64,000 nt of DNA from Mauremys mutica (GCF_020497125.1 NC_059077.1:22080840-22144839), one strand, 5' to 3'; numbered from the stretch's first letter, positions 44,985 to 58,239 are shown. Notes: a model not told the origin generated them from the letters alone. Numbers and translations: made by a program.

Positions 44985-45699
44985 TCATGTCAGATTCCAG
45001 CCTCGACTTTACTCGACTGCACCAGTTCCATCAGTGCATTATAACATTCATCAGTTGATTTCAAGTAAACTAGCCAATGCCGATTCAGTTTCTCACTGTT
45101 CTTGAGCACTCTTTTGCAGTGTGACTTTTTTTTTTTTTTGAGAAATGTTGCTGCTGCTCTTTTACTGGAAATGTCATATCCTCAATTGTGCCCGGCCTGT
45201 TAAAAATTGTACGATCAATATCAGCAGAGTTTAGGACCACTGGCCATAAAGCAGGATCTGATATATCGATTTGTGGTATGCAATTTTTCTCACTGCTGTT
45301 TGTCATCATGTGAGGCTGATTCTTCTTTATCGTTTTCTCTGTTTCATGTAAACCAGATTTTTCTTTGTCATTACTCTCCTTTTCATGTGAGCTACATTCT
45401 TCTTTATCATCACTCTTCTTTACCCCTTCAGGAAAACTGGACGAGTCTCCATCATTTTCCTCACAGTTCCATTCCTTAGGTTCAGGTAAATCTGCTAATT
45501 CCTTAGTAATAGGACTTCCATCATTTATGCTTTGGTCCTCAATTTCTTCTGTACTGGGATGATTGCTGCTGCCTAAAGCTCCAGCCTATGTTGTTCTGTT
45601 TCAGATATTTTCCCATCAAATTTCCCCTTGCTGTGAACTAGATTGCAACTGAGCATTTTGCTTCCTATACTGAGCTTCTGAAGGCTTCTTCAGGGGCAT
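44985..45699 (-). pseudogene. Decayed ZMYM/TTF-type hAT transposase N-terminus
   Basis: The reverse strand starts MPLKKPSEAQYRKQNAQLQ (like the basic MSKRKLSGAQxRK start of this hAT group). A long acidic, Ser/Glu-rich linker follows (…EESSHEK-like repeats, DDKEECSS), then DISDPALWPVVLNSADIDR and RHWLVYLKSTDE, which are the DPALWP and WLVYS landmarks of the TTF zinc-finger region. It breaks off where the CFCC motif should follow. At least two stops interrupt it near 45600, so it is a fossil and not a host ZMYM gene. Confidence 0.6.
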
Positions 45700-45996
45700 C
45701 TTTTATTTTCTATGGGGGAAAACAGACAGTATTAGGGAGAGTAAAAGTCTGTTCTGCAGTCTTAGAAAGTCATCAAACATTATGTGTTAAGCATGGCAAA
45801 AGAAGCAACAGTATTTCTTTTATATTGTTGTGTAGATGGGGCTTGATAAATATCTCTGACATCTTGTTTAATATGTCCTTCATTAATCACTACTTACACT
45901 CTTCAAGTCTTAAAACACAAATACAGTTTCACAATTACACAATAAACCAAGGTTCACAATATTGTAGCTGGGCTATCACTTCATTCTTGTATCTTA

Positions 45997-46282
45997 GGCC
46001 TGGGCTACATTAGCAGGGGGGTTCGAACTAAGATACGCAACTTCAGCTATGCTATTCACGTAGCTGAAGTCGAAGTATCTTAGTTCGACTTGCATGGCCA
46101 TCCTCACAGCGGCAAGTCAACCACCACAGCTCCCCCGTCGACTTCGCTTAGTACTCCTGCCAAGGTGGAGTATGGGTGTCGATTAGCGGATCAATTTATC
46201 GCATCCAGATAAGACGCAATAAATCGATCCCCAGTACATCAAACACTACCTGCCGATCTGACAGGTAGTATAGAAGTACCCT
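45997..46282. mobile_element. Harbinger-related MITE
   Basis: Starts GGCCTGGGCTACATTAG and ends AAGTACCCTC. Its internal 'cttcagctatgctattcacg' and 'tagctgaagtcg' match 15859-16172 in the opposite orientation, so the two are one family. The duplication is unclear at these ends. Confidence 0.65.
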
Positions 46283-46587
46283 CACTAACTGACTGGCGAT
46301 GCTCCACCTCTTTATATACCCACAAAGCCATGGTTGGCATTCTAGGAGGTTCAAGGAAAATGTAGTTCTCAAAGTCTGGAAGATTCCATGAGATTCTACA
46401 AAGGTCTAGAACATTCTAGGAGGTTAGTGAAAAAAATCCACATATGGAATACCTGGAACATTTTACTTCAAACATTCTATTTTCTCTTTTGTCGCTAACA
46501 ACAAAAACAGCTCCCTGAGCCTGGCACCCTCCAAGCCCAGCATTGCCTGGATCACAGGCTTGCACCTTCCTCTAAAGTGGCTGGTGT

Positions 46588-46668
46588 TGGCTAGTGTTTG
46601 ATGCATGCTGTTGGATTATATGAACCACTAAGCTGATCCAGTCTAGCAATTCCTATGTTCCTATAACC
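46588..46668 (+). repeat. Interspersed repeat fragment (LINE-like tail)
   Basis: 'ggctagtgtttgatgcatgc' and 'ctgatccagtctagcaattc' resemble a common reptilian LINE-related tail. A related piece is at about 22862-22925 in reverse orientation ('gtccatctagcccagtatcc'). Family not settled. Confidence 0.35.
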
Positions 46669-46845
46669 AGAAATAACAAGAAATTGACCCATCAGTTTTT
46701 ATTGTCCAAACTGAATGAAATGCAAAGATTAATAAGTGGCTGAAATGATCAGAAGAAAGTTAGACATTTAATAGTACTTCATTTTCAATGAAAAAGTCTT
46801 ATTAATAAAAGAGGTAAGGAGAATTTTAAAAATAGTACCTAATCG

Positions 46846-47264
46846 CATAGGCACCAACTTCTCCTGGTGCCGGTGGCTGCTCGATTTTTCCTCACCCATC
46901 CCCGGACCCGCCCCCATTCCAACCCCTTCCCCAAAGCCCCTGCCCCAACTCTGCCCCCTCCCGGCCCCTGTTGGACTCCTTCCCTAAATCCCCACCCCAG
47001 CACTGCCTCTTCCACGCCTCCTCCCCTGAGCACGCCGCATTCCCCCTTTTCTCCCCTCCCTCCTACAGCTTGTTACGCCACGAAACAGCTGTTTCGTGGC
47101 GGCAAGTGCTGGGAGGAGAAGCGGGGATGTGGCGTGCTCCGGGGAGGAGGCAGAGGTGAGGTGAGGTGGGGAGGGGAGCTTGGCTGCCAGTGGGTGCAGA
47201 GCACCCACCAATTTTTCCCCATGGGTGCTCCAGTCCCAGAGTACCCACAGAGTCAGTGCCTATG
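46846..47264. mobile_element. hAT-type non-autonomous element (419 bp)
   Basis: Ends CATAGGCACCAACTTC and AGTCAGTGCCTATG are inverted, with flanks CCTAATCG (46838-46845) and CCTGAGCG (47265-47272), 6 of 8 matching. It contains a 26-bp perfect palindrome at 47076-47101. Open frames inside are low-complexity proline-rich and not genes. A second copy of the family is at 38385-38996. Confidence 0.65.
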
Positions 47265-47272
47265 CCTGAGCG

Positions 47273-49031
47273 TATCTTTTAAAAATATTTGTCTCTCTTT
47301 CTTGGGAATGCAAAATTAATACCACTATGGTATATTTAACTCTTCCATCTCATGTAGGGTTTCCACCTTTGAAATGCAAATAAACTGGCACCTCCACAAG
47401 GCAAGCCCGCCCCAACCCCAACCACAAAGCAACTCCGCAATCTCCCCCTTTCAACAGCCACTTATCTACATGTGTGTTCTCTCTAGATAATTATAAGATT
47501 GAGGAGACATGCAATGTTCTCACTGTCTCGCACGACTCAAACCCTCTCCCACACAAGCACAGTGCGCTTGTGTGTTGGTGGGCAGACAGTGGCTGTATTT
47601 TCAACAGTTTTGATCTATTATCGCTTAAACTGTGGAAGTGGGAATGCTACAGCATCTTTAGCGGGACACAAACTTTTAACATGAGCTATCCCAGTGTATT
47701 GTGGTGATAATGCAAATCTTTAGACCCATGTTAAAAAAAAACCCCAGTAGATTAAATTATTTTTCTGGCAACTGGCAAACCCTAGTCTCATGTATTTACT
47801 ACAAAGCATATAGTATGTAAGCTGGGAGTGAATGAGTTCTTCCCTGACAGCTAGCTGGGAGGGGGAGAGACTTCAGGAGCAAACTGTATTTACATGAACA
47901 CACCTACTCTGCCAAGATATCCAGCAAATAGCGCTGTGTTGCTCAAAGTGATCAACTTTGGCTAGTGTTGGGGAAGTATTTTCTCTCAGAGGCGCCCGTG
48001 GTGATGTGTAATTTTACTGAGTGGGGACTCGAGTTGGTTCTGTGTTCTATTGTTGAAAAGAAACCCACCCCTAGATATTGAACCTGGCCCTGGTTGCTGC
48101 TGGCTCCACCTGGCAGAAAGGTTATAAGTATGTGGCTTTTCATCGCAGTATCACGTAACACTAGAAAATTGAACATGCCTGAGAGAGTCCAGATGAGGCT
48201 GCACAGGACACACAGGAACTAAATTATTTTATAAACTTTTCTTCCAAGTCACATTCAGGGTCTCTTCTTGAGCTTTTGATCCCTTCTAACAACCATTCTG
48301 CTGCCTCTGCTTCCCACAGGAGGTACATTTTGCCAGCATGCTTTATTAGCAGTTTTGCTGGGAAAAGAACTGCTTTTTCTGGTAATGGAGTTATAATTGG
48401 GTGCTTTGCCTGAATGCTAAAGTTCAAGTGAGGAAAGAAAGGGAAATTACTGGGTTTAAACAATAATATTCTACCTACCCTTCACCAGCTTGCAGGGATT
48501 TTTTTCTTTAAAATCAGATAATCTGAAGGCAACAGTACTTCTCACATCATTGTTATTCATTCCTCTAATTAATACACTGATAACCATCCTTCTTTAAATG
48601 CAAAGGATCAAATCCTGGACCAATGTATTTAAAGAGAAAATGCCTGTTGATTTCAGTAGGACCAGGATTTGGTCAGACCATGGTCTTTAACAGCTAGTAA
48701 TATATGAGGAATGACATCTTCACTTCTTTGGACAAACCTGAAATCTAAGGGCTAAATTCTGCCTTTGAGTATGCATGGTACTCCTTGCACAAATTTATGG
48801 TGCAGGGTAAGGAAGCCAAAGTTATAGCAGAGCGCTACCTATATATATGTGAACAGTTAATAGAAAAGGTACCAGTAGATCATGCTTGAGAATATGAAGC
48901 ATCATTCCTGGGCTTTGTAGGAACAATACAATTTGGGCTCTGCATATAGCTTCCTCTGGCTGCTTTCTCTACATCAGCTCTTAACAGTCTCCTTAGTTGA
49001 TTTCTGTGTGTGTAGTATGTGTGTGTGTATA
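47273..49031. other. Intergenic, nothing assigned
   Basis: No gene or clear repeat recognised; a (TG)n-like stretch precedes the hAT element at 49040. Confidence 0.35.
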
Positions 49032-49039
49032 GTATATTA

Positions 49040-49350
49040 CAGGGGTAGGCAACCTATGGCACGTGTGCCGAAGGCGGCACGCGAGCTGATTTTCAGTGGC
49101 ACTCACATTGCCCGGTTCCTGGCCACCAGTCCGGGGTGCTCTGCATTTTAATTTAATTTTAAATGAAGCTTCTTAAACATTTTAAAAACCTTATTTACTT
49201 TACATACAACAATAGTTTACTTATATATTATAGACTTATAGAAAGAGACCTTCTAAAAATGTTAAAATGTATTACTGGCATGCAAAACCTTAAATTAGAG
49301 TGAATAAATGAAGACTCGGCACACCACTTCTGAAAGGTTGCTGACCCCTG
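49040..49350. mobile_element. hAT (Charlie-type) MITE, 311 bp, perfect TSD
   Basis: Ends CAGGGGTAGGCAACC and GGTTGCTGACCCCTG match the CAGGGGTCGGCAACC terminal repeat known from Charlie-type hATs. The perfect 8-bp duplication GTATATTA is at 49032-49039 and 49351-49358. Non-coding. Confidence 0.93.
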
Positions 49351-49808
49351 GTATATTAAATAAACTGCAACTCTGGATTATGTTTACTCTCTGTATTCCC
49401 TGAGTCTCCCTACTTCTGGATGATTTTCCTACCTCCATCAAGTTCTTCTCCTGTTCCCCCTGTTTCTCCATTACCCTCTCTTGTTTTCTTTTTTTAATCT
49501 TGATCTCTAATCTTCTTCCACTCCTGACTCATTACACTGAGTCTGATTACTTCCCCCTCAACCACACATCCTTTCCCGGTTTACTTCCTCTTTCTTTCCC
49601 ATCACACCCCTTCCTAATTCTCTGATCATGCCCCTGCCTTGCTGTTCAGAAGTGCTGCTCCCATAGCACTGTCTGCCTATTAGAGACTGTTAAACAATAT
49701 GCTTCTCCAAAGGTCAATAAGATTTCCTAGGAGTGGGACAAGAAACTCTGTGAGTAGCTGCTTGGGGGATAGAAGAGGAGGATGCTTTGGAGTAAGGAAG
49801 CTTCCATA

Positions 49809-50671
49809 TAGGGTTGCCAACTGTCTAATCACACAAACCCAAATACCCTTGCCCTGCCCTCTTCCCCACCCACCCTTTCTCCGAGGCCCTGCCCCCCCGC
49901 TCACTCCAGCCCCTCTCCCTCCATCACTCACTCTCCCCCACCCTCATTAACTTGCCCTAGACTGGGACAGGGGGTTAAGGTGCAGGAGGGGGTGTGGGCT
50001 CTGGTCTGGGGGTGGGGCCGAGGGGTTCGGTGTGTAGGAGGTGGCTCGGCTGAGCCTGGGGCAGGGGCTTGGGGTGCAGGAGGGGGTGTTGGAGGGCGTG
50101 TGGGGTCTGGGAGGGAGTTTGGGTGCAGGAGGAGGCTCTGGGCTGAGCCTGGGGCTGAGGGTTGGGGTGCAGGCTTGGAGGGAGCTTGGATGCAGGAGGG
50201 GATAAAGGGTACAGGCTCTGGGAGGGAATTTGGGTGGGGGCTCTGGGCTGGGGCAGGGGGTTGAGGTGTGGGAGGGGGTGAGAAGGGCACTGCTTACCTC
50301 GGGCGGCTCCCGAAAGCAATGGCACATCCCTCTGGCAGTGGCTACTAGGCGGGGGCAGGGGGGGGGCAGGAGATCTCAACACGCTGCCCCTGCTCACAGG
50401 CACCATCTCAATGGGACCTGCAGACTCGGTGCTTGGGGTGCAGGCAGTGCGCGGAGACCCCCTGGTCTCCCCCACCCCCAGGGATTTCAAGGATGTGCCA
50501 GCCACTTCTGAGAGTGGTGCGGAGCCGGGGCAGGCAGGGAGCCTATCTTAGCCCCACTGCGCCACCAGACTTCTAGTGCCTCATATCTCCTGGTTTGGCT
50601 GCAGTAGCCTCTGGGAGATAGATCCTGATTCTGGGAGACTCCCGGTGAAAGTGGGAGGGTTGGCAATCCTA
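49809..50671. mobile_element. hAT-type element (863 bp), perfect 8-bp TSD
   Basis: Ends TAGGGTTGCCAAC and GGTTGGCAATCCTA, duplication CTTCCATA on both sides (49801-49808 and 50672-50679). The interior is a G-rich block (49975-50290) of imperfect 'ggggtgcaggagggggtg'-like units, then a CTCCCG / 'caatgggacctgc' module shared in part with 21326-21991. All open frames inside are low-complexity. Confidence 0.92.
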
Positions 50672-50679
50672 CTTCCATA

Positions 50680-53600
50680 CCTTGTTGTTATAGGTCTGAT
50701 GCAATAGTCCATTTGGGGGTTTTCCTGCCTGGGGTTTCTGGTGATGTAAGACTAGGTGTTGTCAACAGCACACCTTGAATAGCCAGAGGGATGAAAGCCT
50801 TGAGGAGGAACACAGTGATCTGAAAGACTGGGTCTTTTTGCTAATTCTATCTATCCAAGGTACTTTTATCATTTCACTACTACAGTATCTGAGTGCTCAT
50901 ATTCTTTACTGTATTTTTGCTCACAACATCCCTGTGAGGTAGAGTATTATCCCCATTTTATCCCCTGTTCCACAGAGTAAATCACTCTCCTTGCTTGCAC
51001 ACAGAAAACAGCAGCCTCAAAAGTATGGGAACTCACTGCTGCTGTCCTATTTACTGCTGGTGGACTAGATGAGGGTTGCAAAAGAAAACTGTTCTTCTAG
51101 TTGAAAACTGTAGTGCAATATAATACTTGCCACACTTCATCATGTACCCTTTTTTAGGATGGACTTAGGTCAGTGAAAATGGTTGGCAAAAGGCTGAAAT
51201 GTCAGCTAAGGAGCAATAATTTACAGCTGGGATTTTCAAACGGGCCTAAACATTTAGGTGTCTGAATCCAATGAAATTCAGTGAAAATTGGATGCCTAAC
51301 TCCCTGGGGCTCCTCTGGAAATCCCAGCCTATGTGTCAGTTGTAGTGTTTGGAAAACGAATTGATCCATTCAAGTACAATATGGGTTTCAAGCTTGCTAA
51401 ACTTTAATATTTTAAGTCTGGTTTCAGTGCAAATGGCGGGAGTAATTCTAGGCAGCTTTTTGGTAGAGAATATTTCTTATATCCTAATGAAAGGGTTTAT
51501 TCCCTTCACTGATTGCTCTGTTGAGAAATGTAATGATTTTCTCAAGTTTTTCCAGAGTAAAAATTGATGGTATCAGAGCTGCTTTTCCCATCACCCAGGA
51601 TGAATCTCTGACTGCCTGGTTTCCTGCTGTTGCTATTACTGTTTAAAAAAAAAAATCCCAAACCCTAATCCCCCTTCCCCCAGCAATGATCTCAGCATTC
51701 AGGATTGCTGTGATGATTTCAAAATTAAATCCCACTACTCACACGCTTGATTCTTCTCCAACTAAATTACTCAAAGAATGTATTCCTGAGACAATTCCTC
51801 TGGTGACCAAAATTGTTTTGTTCATCCTCTGGCAATGGGTATTATGTTGCTTGCTTTGAAAATGGCTACAATTACAGGCCTTTGCTTAAAATAAATAAAT
51901 AGAATAAAATCTGCCCCAGTTCCAGAAGCATAGGTCTAGGTCTGATTAGCCATTTTTGTCAAACATTCTTGAACAAGAACTTGTTTTCTCAGTTGCATAG
52001 CATTTAATTACATATAATCTCTGAGGAATTTCTGAGGGCTTCATGAGTCTTCAGAGGGCTGAGACAACATTAGTGAAGGCTTTCAATCATTGACTAATGA
52101 TGTCTCACTTGAATTGTTAGTATTAATTCCTCTGAACTTAAGTGCTACTTGGGCACAGTAAATCATGCCCTTCTGAAGTGTCTTAGCAATTGTGCTGGGT
52201 TGTCTGATGCTCTGTGCCAATAGCTTTATGCTTATTTTGCCCAAGGTCATATAGAACTTGAATTGTACCAGGATTATGTTAGTCTGATTCCCAATTATAG
52301 AACTGTTTTATTATGGATTCTGATTCAATCAGTGGTTAAACTGAATCAAAAACTTTTTGTGTTAATATTTGCACGATTAGCACTTTTACTGTTTTTTTTT
52401 TGTAATGACAACAGTATCCTTATACCATCTGTGCCCTGAAGTCCCCCTGATTACAGATATCTGTTTGGAATTTGTACACACACCATCTTACTCATTGCTT
52501 CACTGTTCACAGAATGCTAGCACTAGCAATATATTGTAGGGAAAAATTCTTCACTGGTAGAGGATAGAGCAAATGGCCTGAAAGCTCCTTTCCCAAGGTA
52601 GACATGCCTTTATCCACCTACTTGATATCACTGAAGTGTCTATGTATTTTACTTGCAATAGACCTGATTTTTAGGCTCAAGATGAACTACAATTTTGTAC
52701 TTGCAATGAAACGCATGTACAGTTGTTCCCATTTAGATGCCTAACTCTAGTAAGAAACCTGAGTCAGATTCTGTCTCCGTTATGCTTGTGTAAATCCAAA
52801 GCAATTCCACTGACTTGGCAGAACAACCTAGTCACTAAAGTTACTCCAGATTTGCACTAGTACTAGTGTAACTGAGAACAGCAGCTTAGTCTCCCACATA
52901 CTGCATTGTCTTTTAGGTTATAACAGAAACAACATAGTGGAATTGCCAGCTTTCATTCCCAGACCTAGTCTTTTCAATCTTGGGTTCAACAGAGGCTAGA
53001 AGAACTGCAAAGGCAAAATACATTGCCATCTGCCGCACTACTGCTGACAAAAAGAGTCCTGGCCAGTCCTCTCTATGTGATACAGAACATATATGCAAAA
53101 CCGAAATAAGCAGCATTCTCTGGCCCCAGGAGTCTTATCTGAGTCTCCTGCACTGGAAGGCTGGACTGACACTAGGCTGCTGAGTTGGCCTGAAAAAACA
53201 ATTAATTTTAATTATCCAAAGAAGATCAATGACAAGAAGATACCATAGATTATTGTCAGTCATGTTTACATCATGTAACATCAGAAACGTTTGCACAGCA
53301 AATAATATAACTGTTAGCATGCTAATTACAGAAAAAGTTAGTGTACTGTAAATCAGTACCAAAAATTTGCAGACGCTTTTACAAGTGCGCACACACCGCT
53401 CACTGAGACTTGCCAGACTTCCAGAAACAGATGGGTGGCAGTTGCTGAGAACCAAATAAAGATTCTTTATCTCTGCATGTCAGATTAATAGAATAGATAT
53501 AGTTAATAAGAAAGCAGCAATAGGGCACTTTGCCACATGTCATAAGTTATTTATTCCCTATGGTAGCCAGAACATTAACAATATCCTACAATGTTGGAGC

Positions 53601-54990
53601 TGAATGTTCCTTAATATACGGAAGCTGGTTGGCATTGAAAGATTATTGTACCTTTACAGCATATAATGGTATCCACTGTAAAACTAGAGTTTCTTACGAG
53701 GCTCTGGTATCTTCTTCTTGTGTATGTCCCTCTGTAAGTTTTCTATGATGTTCATGGTGAACATGCTGTGCCTCATATTGTCCTCTCTTGGTATCTAAAA
53801 TCAGTGATTAAAATCGATCTTGATAGGCATGGGGAGCTTGACTGTTTTGGTGGCTGTTTTCACAGTCTTGACATCATGTGGTGATGTACTGTTGCATTCT
53901 CTTGTAATGTAGGTATCTATCTAGAGGAAAAAAGCATTCAGGTCCCAGATAGGTTTATAGTCAGACGGACAAAGTATATGTGCATGCAGTGTGTGGAGCT
54001 GCATAGGGGAACAGCCCTAGCACTTTTAACCCCATTTCTATCAGGATTAGGAACATTCCCAGGATGCAGAATATATATCAATGTAAAAGCAAATGAAAAT
54101 GTGATGCCCGGTGGGCTTTTCTTCCCCAGAAAGCTTTGGAATCCCCCATTTAATTTCTGGCATTTTTAGAAAACAAAGATATTTCAAAAGCAATTTTACA
54201 CATATTGTATGGATTATGTAATATCCCCCTACCAGAGTGGGGGGCAGAGCAGGGTGTGCCTGCACCTCTCCTCCTGTAGGGAAGGGGAAACAGCCGGGGA
54301 CAGCAGTAGTTGTACTTTCTCTCTTTTCCCCAGGAAGGGAGGGGAAGACTGTGGGATTGGGCAGATCTTCCTTTAGAGGAGGTGAGTAGGAGACTCCCAA
54401 ACAGGACCACTCTTTTCCCCATATACATTGCTGCTGCTGCTCCTGCCTTCTGATAGGAAAGGCAGAGACCTCCAGCAATTCCTTATCTGGACATCAACTC
54501 CTCCTACTGCTCCCACTTCCGATGCCCCTAACTGGCAGGTGGGAGTGGGGAATAGAAAGGGAGGAACTTTGAAGAACCAGAGAAGGGGATGGAATTGGGT
54601 TTTGAGGGATAAAGTGAGAAATGAATTTAGAAGCACAAGGACTATTTGACAGTATATATTTTTCTCTTCCTTACCTTGTGTCTGAGTACACCAGCTTGAA
54701 TCTACTTTGTTACTCATCAGTAGAAAAATCCAAGGTTCTTTTAACACTTGGCATAATAGGAAGAGACATCCCAGTTTGACACACGTGGGGGAAAATCAGA
54801 ATGGGGTGAAGAGGGGAGTCATCTACTTTTCCTGTGATATTCTGTTCTTGTTATGGCTGCAATGGAAGCTCCTGTCATCTCCCACTCTGCACCTGTGTGT
54901 CTAGCCCTTTCTCTGTTGTTATTTCCAAGGGCCGAGTGATTCCATCTGTCTCCTAATGTGATATACAGGCAGGGATTCTCCAGTGGCACT
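50680..54990. other. Intergenic with short old repeats
   Basis: No gene seen. Small repeats include a MIR-like core at about 50920-50970, a palindromic repeat at 51226-51330 (GGGATTTTCAAA … GGAAATCCCAGC) and a similar old repeat at about 52755-52885 ('ttactccagatttgcactag'). A poly(T) tract lies at about 52392-52400. Confidence 0.4.
51226..51330. repeat. Short palindromic MITE-like repeat
   Basis: Inverted ends CTGGGATTTTCAAAC and TGGAAATCCCAGCC enclose 'ttaggtgtctgaatcc' and 'ggatgcctaac', which pair with each other imperfectly, so nearly the whole repeat can fold into a hairpin. Confidence 0.6.
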
Positions 54991-57814
54991 CACAGGCTCA
55001 GAAGATGCCTACTGGCCAAGAAGGAGCTCTGCTTGAAGACCTGGATGTGGCTGATACAGGAGGGCTTGCCAAAAATTCTGTTGTACAACTCTTTGTTTCC
55101 ATCTTCCGGAAGAGGTCCCTGTCAAGGCTGAAATGGCCAAGTAGAAAGTATATTACTGGCATATGAAGAGGGCCAAACAAATGTAGAGCTGAATCCTGAA
55201 CTCTGGCTACTGCTGGAGGCTGTGGATGGGGAAAAGACTTCTGAGCTACAACTAGAACTGGGGGCTTTTGTGAATGCTTCCAACTTTCACTTGTCGTGGC
55301 CTCTTTGTCAGCCTGCTGAGCAAAGCTCCAGAAACTCCCTATGCTGATATAGAAAGTTGATGATGTGTAGAAACTGTTTGAGACAGATTTATTTTGATGG
55401 TCCAACCCTGGAGGTGGAAAGTCCATTCAGGGTCCTACGTGGAGGTTGTGGAGGGCGCCTCCAATTTCTCTTTCATCAAGGAGCCTGCAGGTGCCAGCAC
55501 AGCCCCCCAAAATGGGTGATGCTGACCAGGGAGAAGACATGGCCAGGGAAGCTGCGGGGGGGGGGGGGGGGATGTGTTGATTCAGTGTGTCCTCTAGGCA
55601 AACTCCTCTGGTAGCTTTCTTTTCCACTGTAGGATCCTATCTTCCTTCAGCAGACCCTCTCAGGAGGGCGTTGTTAGAATACTGTCTAGTCTTACTCTGT
55701 TGGTGAAAGGCCCTGAGTGAAATGGCCCTTTTTGGCTCAAGGCAGTGCAGTCTGCATCTCTTGGCATCAGCAGCAGTAGATTAAGTCACTAATACATGAT
55801 TTGTAGAAAGTTTCCCCCTCTCCCCTGACAGAACTCCAAGATGTTTCAGGTCCGGGTGACCTTTGGACCTTAGTGGCAGAATTTTCAAAAATGCTGAGCA
55901 CCCAGCAGCTCCCATTGATTTCTCTAGTTCCATACCTATTATTCCTCTCATCACAACACTTCCCAGGTTAGTAGTATCTACACATTTCATTTATGTGTTA
56001 TTTACCCCCATACTCTTCCCCGTGTTCTCCCTACTAAGGCCTTGTCTATATACAGTTTTTGGATAAGTAGGTCGGTTAGGGTGTTGTTTGTTTGTTCACT
56101 GAAATAGTTATACAGGTACAAACCCTAGTGTGGAGACAGTTATGTGATAATAAACTATTCTGCTATAAAGCATCTTTATATTGATATAACTGCATTCACA
56201 TTATGGGGGTTGTATCACTAACTATGCTAATATGGCTAACGCAGCAGAATGCTCTCCCTCATTTGGCTAGTTATCATTTTAGAGAGAGAGTCACCCATTA
56301 TTTTTTGAGAGGCCAGTTCCATAAACACTGCAAGTTTGATTCTCTTCTCTCACTGATTTACCAGTCACAGTATAACTCAGCTGAGCTCACCTCCTGATTT
56401 ACACATCTCAAGTCAACATTGCAACTTACACCTTACCCATTTCATGGTTATACTTCCTTTTGATTTGTAAATCTCACCCTCTTACTCTGCCCCCTCCCCC
56501 CTTTTTTGTGCCTTTCCTGCTCCTTTTCCCTCCTTACATGCAGTCCAGGAAAACCCCAGGTGCAGAATGTAATCAAGTTAAAGAAGCTACTACATCACTT
56601 AACTATGTGTAGCTCAACCATTCAGCAAAGAACAAACAAAAGGAGTGAATACTAGACTGCCACAGTGCTCACTTATATGCTAAAACTTTACTAACATAAA
56701 ATAGAAATACATTGTGTAAAGTGAACCCCTTCTCAATATAATTGCTCTCCTCCCCTTGTTGTATTTCTACAAGGTCAAATAGCTAACACATAAACACAAA
56801 ATGGCAGATTAGAGATTATGGGGCTGATTCTCCACTGTCTTGCATCTTGTGTAGACATTCAGATCTGCAAAGTGAGTGTAACATGGATGTAAAATGGGAG
56901 AATGGTTGTGTTTCACCCCACTCTGCTCTCACTGGGAGAGGAAGTGACCTAATAACATAATCTTATAGGATCTATCTCAGGGCTCTCAAACACGTGGCCC
57001 ACCAGGTTATTTTCTGCAGCCCGTGAGCTTCTTACAGCTCCCCACCCCCCAGCATTTACCTAGAGTGGCTCTGACCTGGCACGCACGGGGGGCAGGGCAG
57101 GCTTTTTACTTTTGAAGAGCTGGGCAATAGAGACTGATTTTTCAGAGGGCTGAGCACCCTGCAGCTCCTATTGATTTCAACTGGTGGTGGTACTTCTGGA
57201 AGTCAGGCCCAAAATGTGCTAGCAAAGAGCTCCTAGGCACTACTATGATATAATTGTCTTTAGAAGTTCTCTCTCTTGTAGGAAGTACACTAAAGTTGCC
57301 ATATCTGTTGTCCAGTCGCCTGGAAATCTAATGTAGATGCAAACAAAGAAAGAATTCTTTACAAATGTTCATAAATTTGTCTGCTGTTTGGCCTGCTGAA
57401 TGCAGGCCGTCTTCCCACGCGTCCATGGGATTGGGAAGTCATGGAGACAGCAGACTTTGTTAAATTCCTCATGCTGGTTGGCATATTCTACTCACCTTTT
57501 CATACCAGTTCTAGAGGGGATACTCAGGCAGCATGCGACATACTATGCCTGCACCTCCACTCACCCATCCTGTCCCATTTGTTTCCAACTGAAAAGAGGG
57601 GCACTGTCGTATTAAAAATCATGAGCTCAATTCTAACCCCCTCCCTGACCCTTACGTGCCACTCAGGCAGTGTAGAGGGGCCTTACAGGAGCTGCAAATG
57701 CTGGATAAGAATTCCCCCAGTGCAGGGGCAGTACAGAATGAATATAAACACCCCTACGTTGCCCCTGACATGGGTTGTTTGCGGGGGTCAGGGCTGGGGA
57801 TGGAAGAGGAAGTG
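54991..57814. other. Intergenic, fragments of repeats
   Basis: No gene recognised. Long open frames at 54998-55426 (reverse) show no known domain. A G-run of about 15 lies at 55556-55571. A partial Harbinger-like end ('ctaaggccttgtctatatac') begins at 56038, short 'gctgagcacc…cagctcc' repeats are at about 55890 and 57140, and a hAT-like end ('ggctctcaaacacgtggccc') is at 56980. Confidence 0.35.
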
Positions 57815-58239
57815 CCCATAACTAAGGCTGCATGTCTGTCACGGAGTTCACAGATTCTGTGACTTTCTGTGACTTCTGCAGCGGCCGGTGTGGCTGGCTC
57901 AGGGGCTGCCCGAGCCAGGCAGCCCCTGGACCAGCAGCGTCAGCAGTTTGGGTGTAGAAGGGGACTCAGAGCTGGGGTGTGTGGGGTGCGGGGCAGTGCT
58001 TACCTCAGTGGGACTCCCACTGACATGTCCCTGCAGCTCCTAGGCAGAGGGGCTAGGGGGCTCCGCATGCTGCCTCCGCCCGCAGGTGCTGCCTCTGCAG
58101 CTCCCATTGGCTGCAGTTCCCAGCCAATGGGAGCTGTGAAGCCGGTGCCTGTGGCAGGAGTAGTGTGTGAAACCCCCCTGGCTGCCCCTCCCTTATGAGC
58201 TGCAGGGACATGGCAGTCGGAGCCGGGTAGGGAGTCTGC

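Noticed and set aside
46867..47319. 150-codon proline-rich open frame
   Set aside because: C-rich interior of a hAT-type element; overlapping frames on both strands are also open and no domain is seen.
49928..50505. Proline-rich open frames of 120-176 codons
   Set aside because: Antisense of the G-rich block inside the 863-bp hAT element; composition artefact.
8900..57800. Search for NPR3 or other neighbours of SUB1
   Set aside because: From the mammalian gene order I expected NPR3 downstream of SUB1, but I saw no exon of a guanylate-cyclase-linked receptor in the window.
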